A DNA stretch of 64,000 bases from Arthrobacter_H sp030452125 (GCA_052379645.1 JBQSYU010000013.1); one strand, 5' to 3'; shown: positions 17,570-26,891, counted from the stretch's first letter. Program-made: numbers and translations. Notes: a model not told the origin generated them from the sequence alone.

Positions 17570-17747
17570 GAGCAGGGCCCCCTGACGTGAATATGTCCTG
17601 CACGCTTCCCCCCGGATGATGACTACCTGTGCTCCACACTAACGCCAGTCGTAAGATTTTCTAGTAACTTTTCAGAAAAGAAGTAGGTTGATTTCCTGGA
17701 CCGCCGATGCTGCCCGGCTGCCGGCGGGAGGCGATAGCATCAGAACC
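17570..17747. promoter_or_regulatory. Divergent promoter region with CTTTTC-A-GAAAAG palindrome
   Basis: The gap between the sigma-like ORF and the polyol dehydrogenase is AT-rich at 17640-17700. A 13-base perfect palindrome, CTTTTCAGAAAAG, lies at 17668-17680, about 68 bases before the dehydrogenase ATG, and could be an operator. Confidence 0.4.
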
Positions 17748-18746
17748 ATGGAAAATCCCAGCGCAGTTCTTCGTGGCATCCGTGAGGTCGTCATCGAGGA
17801 CCGGCCGGTTCCGGCCCCGGACCATGGCCAGGTCCTGGTCGCGGTGAAGGCCACCGGCATCTGCGGCTCGGATATCCACTATTACGAGCAGGGCCGGATC
17901 GGGGATTTCGTGTTGGAGGCCCCGATGGTGATCGGTCATGAGTCGGCGGGCCTCATCACTGCCGTCGGCTCGGGGGTCGATCCGTCGAGGGTGGGCGAGC
18001 AGGTCGCCTTGGAGCCCGGGGTGCCCTGCCGGCGCTGTCTCCAGTGCCGGTCTGGACGCTATAACCTGTGCCCCGAGGTCGTCTTCTTCGCGACCCCACC
18101 GGTGGACGGTTCCATTTCCAGGTACGTGGTGATCGACGCCGATTTCGCCCACCGGGCTCCGGGGGAAATCTCTCTCGAGCAGGCGGCCCTGGCAGAGCCC
18201 GTCTCGGTGGGGGTGTGGGCTGCCCGCAAGGCCTCCATCACCGCGGGGGATCGGGTGCTGGTCGCCGGGGCGGGACCGATCGGCCTGCTCGCGGCGCAGG
18301 TCGCCCGCGCCCAGGGAGCGGATGGGGTGACCGTGACGGACGTGAACGAGTATCGACTGTCGGTGGCCAGAGCGATGGGGTTGGAGGCGGTACGGGCCGG
18401 GGAGGAACTGCCCGGGGACTTCACCGTTCTGCTGGAATGCTCCGGCGCTGGAGCCGCACTGGATCACGGACTCCGCGCGCTGGCTCCCGCCGGACGGGCC
18501 GTGCTGGTCGGGATGGGTACCGACGAGGTTTCCGTGAGTGTGCCGCTCATCCAGGGCCGGGAGCTGACCATCAGCGGGGTCTTCAGGTATGCGAACACCT
18601 ATCCGACGGCTTTGGGTCTCATCGCCTCCGGTGCCGTCGATGTGGAGGCCGTGATCACCCACCGTTTCGCTCTGGAGGAGACGGAATTCGCGCTGACGTT
18701 GGCCGCGCGGGAATCGGATTCCCTCAAGGCAGTGGTGTTGAACTAG
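17748..18746 (+). CDS. Zinc-dependent polyol (sorbitol/xylitol-type) dehydrogenase
   Basis: Medium-chain alcohol dehydrogenase of 332 residues. Zinc ligands are visible in GICGSD (Cys), GHES (His) and the structural-zinc loop CRRCLQCRSGRYNLC with four cysteines. The cofactor loop is VAGAGPIGLL. HYYEQGRIG after GICGSDI is typical of sorbitol, xylitol and L-iditol dehydrogenases, which oxidise polyols to ketoses with NAD+. No sugar transporter or kinase is adjacent, so the substrate is open. Start ATG 17748; the GGGAGG at about 17726 is rather distant. Confidence 0.88.
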   Translation: MENPSAVLRGIREVVIEDRPVPAPDHGQVLVAVKATGICGSDIHYYEQGRIGDFVLEAPMVIGHESAGLITAVGSGVDPSRVGEQVALEPGVPCRRCLQCRSGRYNLCPEVVFFATPPVDGSISRYVVIDADFAHRAPGEISLEQAALAEPVSVGVWAARKASITAGDRVLVAGAGPIGLLAAQVARAQGADGVTVTDVNEYRLSVARAMGLEAVRAGEELPGDFTVLLECSGAGAALDHGLRALAPAGRAVLVGMGTDEVSVSVPLIQGRELTISGVFRYANTYPTALGLIASGAVDVEAVITHRFALEETEFALTLAARESDSLKAVVLN

Positions 18747-18775
18747 CGACTTCCAGGGACGCTGGGCCACAAGAG

Positions 18776-18809
18776 GCCAGCCGCCACCCCGTGTCGGGGC
18801 GTGGCTGGC
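18776..18809. terminator. Hairpin between convergent genes
   Basis: GCCAGCC (18776-18782) pairs with GGCTGGC (18803-18809), with an inner ACCCCG-tgt-CGGGG stem. It lies in the 88-base gap between converging polyol dehydrogenase and YceI genes. No T-run. Confidence 0.5.
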
Positions 18810-18834
18810 GTCGTGATCCGTTGACCTGATCCGG

Positions 18835-19380
18835 CTAGTCTGCGGCGGGCAGGACGAAGGCCGAGTCGACCGTGATGGTGACCTGATCTCCGACCAGGAC
18901 TCCACCGGCCTCGAGTGCTGCGTTCCAGGTGATGCCGAAGGCCTTGCGGGAGATCTGGGTGGTGGCCGAGAAGCCGGCCCGGGTGGTGCCGAAGGGGTCG
19001 ACGGCGACTCCGCCGAATTCGACCTCGAGCTCGACGGGCAAGGTCGTCTCCTTGATGGTCAATTCACCGGAGAGGGTGAATTCCTCCGTGGAGCCCTGCG
19101 CGCCGGTGGAAACGAACCTCATCTCGGGGAACTCCTCGACGTCGAAGAAGTCAGCGCCTTTGACGTGTCCATCGCGATTGGGGTCCTTGGAATCGAAGGA
19201 GTCGGTCTTGATGGAGGCCCTCACGGTGGAGGACGCGAGGGAATCGTGGACTTCCAAGGTGGCGTCGGCGTCGGTGAAAGACCCGCGCACCTTGCTGATG
19301 CCGGCATGCCGAACACTGAATCCGATGTCCGTGTGCGCGGTGTCGAGCTGCCAGATGCCGGGGGTCAAGGTTGCTGCCAT
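18835..19380 (-). CDS. YceI-family lipid-binding protein
   Basis: A 181-residue YceI-family beta-barrel (lipocalin-like) protein; relatives bind polyisoprenoids or other amphiphiles. Characteristic segments are WQLDTAHTDIGFSVRHAGISKVRG at the start (residues 11-34), DPNRDGHVKGADFFDVEEFPEM, and the FG-ITWNAALEAGG-type end. No signal peptide, so it is cytosolic as predicted. The ATG at 19380 follows AGGAG; the upstream in-frame extension is not family-like. The promoter region contains repeated TATGCG/CGCATA motifs. Confidence 0.9.
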   Translation of the reverse strand: MAATLTPGIWQLDTAHTDIGFSVRHAGISKVRGSFTDADATLEVHDSLASSTVRASIKTDSFDSKDPNRDGHVKGADFFDVEEFPEMRFVSTGAQGSTEEFTLSGELTIKETTLPVELEVEFGGVAVDPFGTTRAGFSATTQISRKAFGITWNAALEAGGVLVGDQVTITVDSAFVLPAAD

Positions 19381-19727
19381 GTCTGTCTCCTGAGGGGTGT
19401 CGATCAAGCAAGTTTTGTATGCGTATGCATCTATCGTGAACGCATATAGTTGATGCGTCAAGTTAATATTTGTTTGATTCCCCAGGTCGGCCTCCGGAAG
19501 CGTGTCCGACGGGCGGCAGGGCAAAAACCTACCCGGTGGTAAGGTCGGAGGATTCACGGTGCGGATTCCACGCACCCACCGTCCGTAAGGACCGCAGCGG
19601 AACTTCAGCGCGGCAGGCGGGACAGAAGACGACTGAAGCCGTGCGTCGAGGTGTACTACCGGTTACTCCGGGACTCCGTGCGGCCCAGCTGATGCAGGGG
19701 CCGAAGAGGCCGGAAGGATGGATTTTC
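19381..19727. other. 347-base divergent promoter region, yceI / tmm
   Basis: No gene seen. Near yceI the DNA is AT-rich and holds TATGCG (19418-19423) and its complement CGCATA (19441-19446), with TATGCA and GATGCG variants between and after; this looks like a regulator-binding cluster. Nearer tmm there is an inverted repeat, GGTGCG (19558-19563) with CGCACC (19571-19576), nested in ACGGTG...CACCGT. GGAAGG lies 10 bases before the tmm GTG. Confidence 0.45.
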
Positions 19728-21125
19728 GTGGCACAACGCGTGGCAATTATTGGGGCCGGACCCAGCGGCATGGCACAACTGCGAGCCTTCGAGGCAGCAC
19801 GACAGGCCGGCAAGGACGTCCCGGAGGTCGTCTGCTACGAAAAGCAGGACGACTGGGGCGGGCAATGGAACTACAACTGGCGCACCGGGATCGATGAGTT
19901 CGGCGAGCCGGTGCACTCGAGCATGTATCGCAACCTCTGGTCCAATGGCCCCAAGGAAGCACTGGAATTCAGCGACTACAGCTTCGACGAACATTTCGGC
20001 CGCCCGATTTCCTCCTACCCACCACGACCGGTGCTGTGGGACTACATCGACGGGCGGATGGCCCAGTCCGGGCTCAAGGAGCAGGTCCACTTCTGCCATG
20101 CGGTGCGGTGGGTCCACTTTAGCGAGCAATCGCAGAAGTTCACGGTGGTCGTGGATGACCTGTCCGCAGGCACCAGCAAGACCGAGGAATTCGACCACGT
20201 CGTCGTCGGTTCCGGACACTTCAGTTTCCCCAACGTCCCCGACTTCGCAGGCATCGAGACCTTCCACGGGACCTTGCACCACGCCCACGACTTCCGCGGT
20301 GCCGAGAAGCTGGCCGATCAGGACGTCCTGCTGATCGGCGCCAGCTATTCAGCCGAGGACATCGGCGTCCAGGCCTTCAAGATGGGTGCACGTTCGGTGA
20401 CGCTGAGCTACCGCAGCGGCCCCATGGGCTACGACTGGCCCACCGGGATGCAGGAAGTACCGCTGATCGATCGGTTCGAGGGCCAGATCGTCCACTTCGT
20501 CGACGGCACCTCCCGCCACGTTGACGCAGTGATCCTGTGCACCGGCTATCTGCATAAGTACCCGTTCCTTCCTGCCGACGTGGCGCTGAATTCGCCCAAT
20601 AACGTCTACCCGGACGGCCTGTACCGCGGCGTCGTCTCCGACGTCAACGAGAAGCTCTTCTACCTCGGTGCCCAGGACCAGTGGTTCACCTTCAACATGT
20701 TCGACGCCCAAGCCTGGTATGTGCGTGATGTGATCCTCGGGCAAACCCAGCTGCCCTCGGCCCAGGAGCGCACCGAGCATATGCGCCGCTGGCGTGAGAG
20801 CTTCCTGGCCATCGACGGCGATGCCGATGAAGTACGGTTCCAGGCCGACTACATCCGTGACCTGCTCGAGGCCACCGACTACCCGCCCTTCGACGTCGAT
20901 GAGGTCGTGGAGATCTTCCTGGCCTGGAAGGAAGATAAGCAGAAGAACATCCTGACCTACCGGGATAAGACCTACAGATCGGTGAAGACCGGAACGATGG
21001 CGGCCACGCACCATACCCCGTGGCTGCGCGAGTTGGATGACAGTCTGGAACGCTACCTTTCGACCCCTGAAGTCGACCCCCTGGAGGAGATGGTGGACGG
21101 TGACGTCCAGGAGGCGGGCCGGTAG
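19728..21125 (+). CDS. tmm: Trimethylamine monooxygenase (flavin-containing)
   Basis: NADPH- and FAD-dependent monooxygenase that converts trimethylamine to its N-oxide. Length (465 residues) and sequence match bacterial Tmm throughout as I recall it: FAD loop IIGAGPSGMAQLRAF, EKQDDWGGQWNYNWRTG, MYRNLWSNGPKE, the FMO signature FHGTLHHAHDF, NADPH loop LIGASYSAEDIG, QDQWFTFNMFDAQAWY and MAATHHTPW. The GTG at 19728 is chosen because it matches family starts; an in-frame ATG at 19692 would add 12 residues. It heads a run with an aldehyde dehydrogenase and a GMC oxidoreductase. Other amines or sulfides are possible substrates. Confidence 0.87.
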   Translation: MAQRVAIIGAGPSGMAQLRAFEAARQAGKDVPEVVCYEKQDDWGGQWNYNWRTGIDEFGEPVHSSMYRNLWSNGPKEALEFSDYSFDEHFGRPISSYPPRPVLWDYIDGRMAQSGLKEQVHFCHAVRWVHFSEQSQKFTVVVDDLSAGTSKTEEFDHVVVGSGHFSFPNVPDFAGIETFHGTLHHAHDFRGAEKLADQDVLLIGASYSAEDIGVQAFKMGARSVTLSYRSGPMGYDWPTGMQEVPLIDRFEGQIVHFVDGTSRHVDAVILCTGYLHKYPFLPADVALNSPNNVYPDGLYRGVVSDVNEKLFYLGAQDQWFTFNMFDAQAWYVRDVILGQTQLPSAQERTEHMRRWRESFLAIDGDADEVRFQADYIRDLLEATDYPPFDVDEVVEIFLAWKEDKQKNILTYRDKTYRSVKTGTMAATHHTPWLRELDDSLERYLSTPEVDPLEEMVDGDVQEAGR

Positions 21126-21275
21126 TCTTTCCGCTGCGGGTCGGGGAACACTGCGCTGGCGTCCAACACCGGAACCCGGAAAGACAAGACACCGGCGCTG
21201 TTCCACGGCAAAGTGGGAGGTCAGTGACCACCACGCGCCGTCCCCCGGGCGGCGCACGCAGCATAGGAGCAGCCC

Positions 21276-22706
21276 ATGAGCACGCAGCCGGCCACCGCGA
21301 CAATGACCTACCAGGATCTGTTGGCCCGGATCGTCGGATCGGGGGAGGGCCGCGCCATCAGCGACCCGGCCACCGGAGAACTCATCGGGCAGACCCCCGT
21401 GCAGACCGCCGCCGACCTGGATGCGGCCGTCTCCGTCGCCAGGTCGGCGCAACCGGGGTGGGGCGCGCGCTCCCACGCCGAGCGCAGCGAGTACCTCAAC
21501 GCGGCGGCCGACGCGGTGGAGGCCTCCGCCGAGGCGTTGGCCGAACTACTCTCCCGCGAACAGGGCAAGCCGCTGAACGGGCCCAACGCCCGCTTCGAAG
21601 TGGGGGCGTGTTCGGCCTGGCTGCGGGCCGCAGCCGCTTTCGAACTCGAACCCGAGGTCGTGGTGGACGACGGGGAAACCCATGCCGTGGTGCACTACCG
21701 TCCACTGGGGGTCGTGGGGGCCATCGGCCCGTGGAACTGGCCGATGATGATCTCCGTCTGGCAGATCGCCCCGTCATTGCGCATGGGCAACACCGTGGTC
21801 CTCAAGCCCAGCGAATACACCCCGCTGTCGGTATTGGCCCTGGCAGCGGTGATGAACCAGGCACTGCCGGAGGGGTTGCTACAGGTGGTCCCCGGCGGCC
21901 GCGACGTCGGTGAGGCACTATCCGCCCACAAGGACGTCGACAAGATCATGTTCACCGGATCCACCGCCACGGGCAAGGCGATCATTCGTTCCTCCGCCGA
22001 CACCGTGAAACGCCTGACCCTGGAACTCGGCGGCAACGACGCGGGGATCGTGCTCGACGACGTCGACCCCCAAGCCATTGCCGAGGACCTCTTCTGGGGG
22101 GCCTTCATCAATACCGGGCAAACCTGCGCAGCCATGAAACGGCTCTACGTCCCGGACGCCATCTACGACCAGGTCTGCGATGCCTTGGTCGAGGTGGCGG
22201 GGAAGATGCCCATGGGTATCGGGCTGGACGAGGGGAACGTGCTGGGCCCGCTGCAGAACCAGGCCCAATACGACATCGTTGCGAAGCTCGTCGAGGACGC
22301 CAGGGCCTCGGGGGCCCGGATGCTCATGGGAGGGAACCCGGAGTCCGGCCAGCCCGGGTATTTCTACCCGACGACCCTGGTCGCCGACATCGACAATGCC
22401 AACCCGCTGGTGGCCGAGGAACAGTTCGGTCCTGCCCTGCCGATCATCCGCTACTCGACGATCGACGAAGCCGTGCAGATGGCCAATGGCTTGGACGTGG
22501 GCCTCGGTGCCTCCGTCTGGTCGGCCGACCCGGCACGGGCCCGTGAGGTTGCCGCCCGCATCGAAGCCGGCACCGTGTGGATCAACAAGCACGGGGCCGT
22601 GGACCCGCGGGTCCCCTTTGGCGGGGTCAAGCAGTCCGGCTACGGACTCGAATTCGGCGTCGCCGGACTCAAGGCCCTGGGCGTCCCGCAGGTCATCGCC
22701 GGCTGA
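21276..22706 (+). CDS. NAD(P)-dependent aldehyde dehydrogenase
   Basis: ALDH-superfamily enzyme of 476 residues oxidising an aldehyde to the acid. Catalytic glutamate is in LELGGN and catalytic cysteine in NTGQTCAAMKR; the PWNWPMM and FTGSTATGK cofactor motifs are present. Between tmm and a choline-dehydrogenase-like gene it could act as betaine aldehyde dehydrogenase, but the sequence also resembles general aromatic/aliphatic ALDHs. AGGAG precedes the ATG by eight bases. Gaps to neighbours are 150 and 71 bases. Confidence 0.87.
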   Translation: MSTQPATATMTYQDLLARIVGSGEGRAISDPATGELIGQTPVQTAADLDAAVSVARSAQPGWGARSHAERSEYLNAAADAVEASAEALAELLSREQGKPLNGPNARFEVGACSAWLRAAAAFELEPEVVVDDGETHAVVHYRPLGVVGAIGPWNWPMMISVWQIAPSLRMGNTVVLKPSEYTPLSVLALAAVMNQALPEGLLQVVPGGRDVGEALSAHKDVDKIMFTGSTATGKAIIRSSADTVKRLTLELGGNDAGIVLDDVDPQAIAEDLFWGAFINTGQTCAAMKRLYVPDAIYDQVCDALVEVAGKMPMGIGLDEGNVLGPLQNQAQYDIVAKLVEDARASGARMLMGGNPESGQPGYFYPTTLVADIDNANPLVAEEQFGPALPIIRYSTIDEAVQMANGLDVGLGASVWSADPARAREVAARIEAGTVWINKHGAVDPRVPFGGVKQSGYGLEFGVAGLKALGVPQVIAG

Positions 22707-22777
22707 CCGGCCGAGACCGCGCCCCCACATCGACAACGCCTGGTTGATCGCATCGCGCGTGCCACGGAGAGGAACAC

Positions 22778-24304
22778 ATGGAAGACCAGCAATTCGACCA
22801 CCTTGTCATCGGCGCGGGCTCCGCCGGCAACGTCATCGCCAGACGCCTGCTTGACGCGGGAAAACGGGTCGCCGTGATCGAAGCAGGGGAACAGGACACC
22901 AACCCCGACATCGCCAATGTCTGCACGCTCGGTGCCCTCTGGCATAGCGAACAGGATTGGGATTACTACAGCACTGCGCAGGACGGGGCAGCAGGGCGTA
23001 GCCTGCACCTGCCGCGGGGCAAGGTCATGGGCGGCTCCCATGCGCTGAACGCCACGATCTGGGTCCGAGGCGCCCGCCAGGACTACGACACCTGGGCCTA
23101 CCTCGGGTGCCCGGGCTGGTCCTGGAAGGACGTTCTTCCGCTGTTCAAGAAGATCGAAAACTACGATGGCGGGGCCTCGGAGACACGCGGTGGTGACGGG
23201 CTGCTGGACGTGAGCACCGGTTACGAGCACAATCCGATCCAGGACTCGATGCTCGAGGCCGCCGTCGAAGCCGGTTTCGAGCTCAACGATGACTACAACT
23301 CGGGGAACCCCGAGGGCGTTTCCCGGATGCAGCTCAATGTCCGGGACGGGCAGAGATTCAATACCTGGCACGCCTATCTCAAGCCCGTGGCCGACCACCC
23401 GAATCTCACCCTGCTCACCGGGACCCGGGCCCACCGGTTGCTCATCGAAGACGGCACCGTCCTCGGGGTGGAGGTGGAGGATAGCGGTGGCCAGCGGGTG
23501 TTGCGCGCGGCGGAGACCATTCTTGCGGCCGGAGTCATCAATTCCCCCGAGCTGCTGCTGCGCTCGGGGATCGGCCCGGCGGATGAACTGGCAGAAGTCG
23601 GCATCGACGTCGTCCACGACCTTCCCGGAGTGGGTAAAAACCTCCAAGACCACCTGCTGTCACCCGTGATCTTCTCGAGCGACCGCCCGGTGCCGGAACT
23701 GACCGCCGCCCCCGCGGAGGTGCACCTCTTCGCCAAGAGCCGCCCGGACCTGGAAGTCCCTGATACCCAACCGATCTTCTTCTCCGTGCCGATGTACTCG
23801 CAGGACTATGCGGGAGGGGAGATGACCGGTGCCGACGGGGGATTCTCGATGCTTGGCGGTCTGGTCCGTCCGCACAGCCGGGGAGAGGTCCGTCTGACCG
23901 GGCCGGAAGCATCGGATCCGGTCAGCATCGACCTGCGGGCACTCTCCGAACGAGCCGATGTCGATGCCCTCGTGGCCTCGGTGGTCCACTGTCGGAGGAT
24001 CGGTCGCACGGAGGCCTTGGCTGCCTGGGGTGCCACCGAGGTCTACCCGGGACCTCAGGTCGCCGACGAGGACCTGGAGCAGTACGTACGCGACTCGGTG
24101 GTGACCTATCACCACCAGGTCGGCACCTGCCGCATGGGTTTGGACGCCGAGGCCGTCGTGGATCCGCGCACCCTGAAGGTCCGCGGTCTCGACGGCGTGC
24201 GCATCGCCGATGCCTCGGTCATGCCATTGGTTCCCACCGGCAACACCAACGCACCCTCGGTGATGATCGGTGAACGGGCGGCGCTGATGTTGCTCCAGGA
24301 GTGA
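22778..24304 (+). CDS. GMC oxidoreductase (choline dehydrogenase-like)
   Basis: FAD-dependent GMC-family alcohol oxidoreductase, 508 residues. FAD loop VIGAGSAGNVIARRL at the N-terminus, GKVMGGSHALNATIW, GVINSPELLLRSGIGP (GMC signature 2), and the C-terminal active-site pair in YHHQVGTCRMG (His) and PTGNTNAPSV (Asn). With the adjacent aldehyde dehydrogenase it forms a plausible two-step choline to betaine route. The MGGSHALNA loop differs from the covalent-FAD histidine loop of Arthrobacter choline oxidase (MGGCSSHNS), favouring a dehydrogenase. Other primary alcohols remain possible. Confidence 0.83.
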   Translation: MEDQQFDHLVIGAGSAGNVIARRLLDAGKRVAVIEAGEQDTNPDIANVCTLGALWHSEQDWDYYSTAQDGAAGRSLHLPRGKVMGGSHALNATIWVRGARQDYDTWAYLGCPGWSWKDVLPLFKKIENYDGGASETRGGDGLLDVSTGYEHNPIQDSMLEAAVEAGFELNDDYNSGNPEGVSRMQLNVRDGQRFNTWHAYLKPVADHPNLTLLTGTRAHRLLIEDGTVLGVEVEDSGGQRVLRAAETILAAGVINSPELLLRSGIGPADELAEVGIDVVHDLPGVGKNLQDHLLSPVIFSSDRPVPELTAAPAEVHLFAKSRPDLEVPDTQPIFFSVPMYSQDYAGGEMTGADGGFSMLGGLVRPHSRGEVRLTGPEASDPVSIDLRALSERADVDALVASVVHCRRIGRTEALAAWGATEVYPGPQVADEDLEQYVRDSVVTYHHQVGTCRMGLDAEAVVDPRTLKVRGLDGVRIADASVMPLVPTGNTNAPSVMIGERAALMLLQE

Positions 24305-24344
24305 GTCCACGCCGGACGGCGGCGGGCTGGAACGCCGGCCGTGA

Positions 24345-25991
24345 TCAGCTTCGCCGTCGGCGTGAGGTCCAGGCCAGGTAGCCGCCCAGGGCGCCTACCC
24401 CACCCACGCCGGCGGTGAAGAGGGCCTGGGGCCAGCGATGCCAACGCGTCGGCTGGCTGCCCACCAGCCCGCCGACCGCCGTGATGAGTGCGGCGGTGAC
24501 CAGCCCGGCCACGATCCGGTTGCCGGTATGGTCCAACCGGTCCATGAGCTCGTCGAGTTCCTCGGTGCGGATGCGTACGTCCACGCCTCCGCTTTCCAGG
24601 ATTTCGGTGGCCCGGCGAATCAGTTCCGGCGCTTCCGACCCGAGGTTCAGTGCCTCCGAGGCGATCAGCTTGAGCTGTTCGGCGATGGCGGAGGGGGAGA
24701 CCGAAGCCAGCATGAGTCGGCGCGCGTAGGGCGAGACCTCGGAGAGCAGGTCGAAGGCCGGGTCGATCTCCTGGCCCAGTCCCTCGGCCATGGCCAGCAT
24801 CTTGATGAGCAAGGCGGTATCGGGTGGGAGTCGGAGCTGGTGGCGACGCAACATGGCGACCACGTCGTTGACGATGAGCGTCAGCGGGACCTGGGCCAAC
24901 GGCTGATCGGCGTAGCGGTCCAGCAACCGGGCCAGATGTGCTTGGAGTTCCGCCCGCCGCGTGCTCTGCCCGCCCCCGCAGAGCCGCAACAGGGCGGTGG
25001 TCATCCGGTGGGGGTCCCGGACCACGATGGCCTGCAGCAGCTTCACGAGTTGGCGTTTCAGGTCGTCGCTGACGTGTCCGACCATGCCGAAGTCGATGAT
25101 GCCGAATCGTCCGTCGTCCTCGACGAAGAAGTTCCCCGGATGCGGATCGGCATGGAAGAACCCGTGTTCGAAAACCATGCGCAGCAGCACGTTGCACGCC
25201 CGGGAGGCCACGTCCGTGGGGTCCAACCCGGTGTCACGCAGTCCCTGGACATCGGTGATCTTCAGCCCGCGCATGCGCTCAAGGGTCAACACCCGCGACG
25301 TCGTCGTGCTCCAGAAGACCTCGGGGATGTGGACCTTCTGATCGGTGGCGAAATCCTTGGCGAACCGTTCGGCGTTGCGGCCCTCGGCGAGGTAGTCCAG
25401 TTCCCCGCGCAGCGTCCGGGCGAACTCGTCGACGGTATCGGCCAGATGCAGCCCCCGGGCGGTGGCCGAGGCCTGTTCGGCCAGCTTGGCGATTTCTGCC
25501 ATGATCTCCAGGTCGTTGTTGACCTGTTCCACGATGCCGGGGCGGCGGATCTTGACGACGACGTCGCGGCCCTTCACCGTCGCCAGATGCGCCTGGCCGA
25601 TGGAACCGGTGGCCAGCGGACTCGGATCCATGGTGGCCAGCAGCTTCGGGGCCTCGGGCCCCAGCTCGGCCTCGATGACCTCGCGGATTCCGTCGAAGGG
25701 CACCGAGGGGGTCCCGTCCTGGAGTTTGGCCAGTTCCGTCACGTACTCGGCCGGCAGGAGATCGGAGCGGGTGGAAAGGACCTGGCCGAACTTCACATAC
25801 ACGGCCCCCAGCTCCTCCAGGGCCAGGCGTAGTCGTTGGGGCAGCCCCTGGTTCTGGCCTTGGCCTGCGGGGAACCGGGCCGCGGGACCCAGGATGCGGG
25901 CGTCCACGCCCAAGGCGGCGAGCAGGAAGCCCAAACCGTGCCGGCTGAAGGTCTCGGCAATATCGCGGAAGCGTTCGCGGCGACCGGTCAT
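24345..25991 (-). CDS. ABC1/UbiB-family atypical kinase
   Basis: A 548-residue member of the UbiB/ABC1/ADCK family, atypical protein-kinase-fold ATPases tied to quinone (here presumably menaquinone) or lipid metabolism. KxGQ motif is YVKFGQVLSTRSDLLP, the A-rich loop reads TGSIGQAH, then VVKIRRPG, catalytic FFHADPHPGNF and metal-binding IIDFGMVG. Two hydrophobic segments at the C-terminus (about residues 480-540) anchor it in the membrane. Convergent with the GMC gene. No clear ribosome-binding site before ATG 25991. Confidence 0.9.
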   Translation of the reverse strand: MTGRRERFRDIAETFSRHGLGFLLAALGVDARILGPAARFPAGQGQNQGLPQRLRLALEELGAVYVKFGQVLSTRSDLLPAEYVTELAKLQDGTPSVPFDGIREVIEAELGPEAPKLLATMDPSPLATGSIGQAHLATVKGRDVVVKIRRPGIVEQVNNDLEIMAEIAKLAEQASATARGLHLADTVDEFARTLRGELDYLAEGRNAERFAKDFATDQKVHIPEVFWSTTTSRVLTLERMRGLKITDVQGLRDTGLDPTDVASRACNVLLRMVFEHGFFHADPHPGNFFVEDDGRFGIIDFGMVGHVSDDLKRQLVKLLQAIVVRDPHRMTTALLRLCGGGQSTRRAELQAHLARLLDRYADQPLAQVPLTLIVNDVVAMLRRHQLRLPPDTALLIKMLAMAEGLGQEIDPAFDLLSEVSPYARRLMLASVSPSAIAEQLKLIASEALNLGSEAPELIRRATEILESGGVDVRIRTEELDELMDRLDHTGNRIVAGLVTAALITAVGGLVGSQPTRWHRWPQALFTAGVGGVGALGGYLAWTSRRRRS

Positions 25992-26080
25992 GGCATTCCA
26001 CGGTGTGAGGAGGTTCCCATGTCGGTCATGCTATCCTCCCGTGCAACCACCCCGACCGCCCCCGACCATCCAGGAGAGTC

Positions 26081-26788
26081 ATGGCCACCCCGCATATCTC
26101 AGCAGAACCCGGCGACTTCGCACCCCACGTGCTGATGCCCGGGGATCCGCGACGCGCCCAGCGCATCGCCGAGACCTTCCTGGAGGACCCGCGCCTGGTC
26201 ACCGAGGTCCGTGGCATCCAGGGCTACACCGGAACCGTCGACGGCCAGCCGGTGTCGGTGATGGCCTCGGGCATGGGAAGCCCCTCGATCAGCATCTATG
26301 CCACCGAACTGGCCAGGTTCTACGGGGTGAAGCGGATCATCCGGGTCGGCACCGTGGGCAGCATGCAACCGCAGCTGAAGGTCGGGGACGTCATCGCCGC
26401 CGCCGCAGCCCACACCACCTCGGCGATGACCGCGGTGCGTTTCCCCGGTGTCCACATCAGCCACACCCCCGATTTCGGGTTGTTGCGTGCCGCCGTCGCC
26501 CATGGGGAGGACAGCGGGAAGACGGTCCATGTCGGCTCCGTGCTGACCAGCGACGACTTCTACAACGGCGACCCCGAGGCCATGGCCCGGCTCGTCGAGG
26601 CCGGCACCCTGGCGGTCGAGATGGAAGCCGCCGCCCTGTATGCGGTGGGCATGCGGGAAAAGATCGAGACCCTGATGCTGGGCACCGTCTCCGATGGCAG
26701 CCCGGGCAGCTCTGATCTCACTGCGCAGGAACGCGAGGAGACCTTCACCGAGATGGTGGGGTTCGCGTTGGCGGCATTGCGTTCCTGA
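26081..26788 (+). CDS. deoD: Purine-nucleoside phosphorylase, DeoD type
   Basis: Hexameric-type phosphorylase of 235 residues cleaving purine (deoxy)nucleosides to base and (deoxy)ribose 1-phosphate. Seen: VLMPGDPRRAQRIAE phosphate loop, IRVGTVGSMQ, and the active-site VEMEAAALYAVG plus a TVSDG(SP) nucleobase-side segment, where DeoD enzymes usually have SD. CAGGAGAG precedes the ATG. It is followed by a hairpin and an anion transporter gene. Confidence 0.93.
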   Translation: MATPHISAEPGDFAPHVLMPGDPRRAQRIAETFLEDPRLVTEVRGIQGYTGTVDGQPVSVMASGMGSPSISIYATELARFYGVKRIIRVGTVGSMQPQLKVGDVIAAAAAHTTSAMTAVRFPGVHISHTPDFGLLRAAVAHGEDSGKTVHVGSVLTSDDFYNGDPEAMARLVEAGTLAVEMEAAALYAVGMREKIETLMLGTVSDGSPGSSDLTAQEREETFTEMVGFALAALRS

Positions 26789-26845
26789 AGTCCGCGCCGG
26801 CCCGCGTGGTGCTCTGGGCAGAAGAGCCCGTATCGGAGATAGTGG

Positions 26846-26873
26846 GCGGACGGGACCGAACCATCCCGTCCGC
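26846..26873 (+). promoter_or_regulatory. 10-bp hairpin in SLC13 leader
   Basis: GCGGACGGGA (26846-26855) pairs perfectly with TCCCGTCCGC (26864-26873) around eight bases. It ends 18 bases before the transporter ATG and just ahead of its GAAGGA ribosome-binding site. It could terminate deoD transcripts or modulate transporter translation. Confidence 0.4.
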
Positions 26874-26891
26874 GCCAGCAGAAGGACCGTG

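Noticed and set aside
24438..25832. A 464-codon + strand frame opposite UbiB
   Set aside because: UbiB kinase motifs on the minus strand are complete; the opposite frame is Gln/Gly/His-rich noise.
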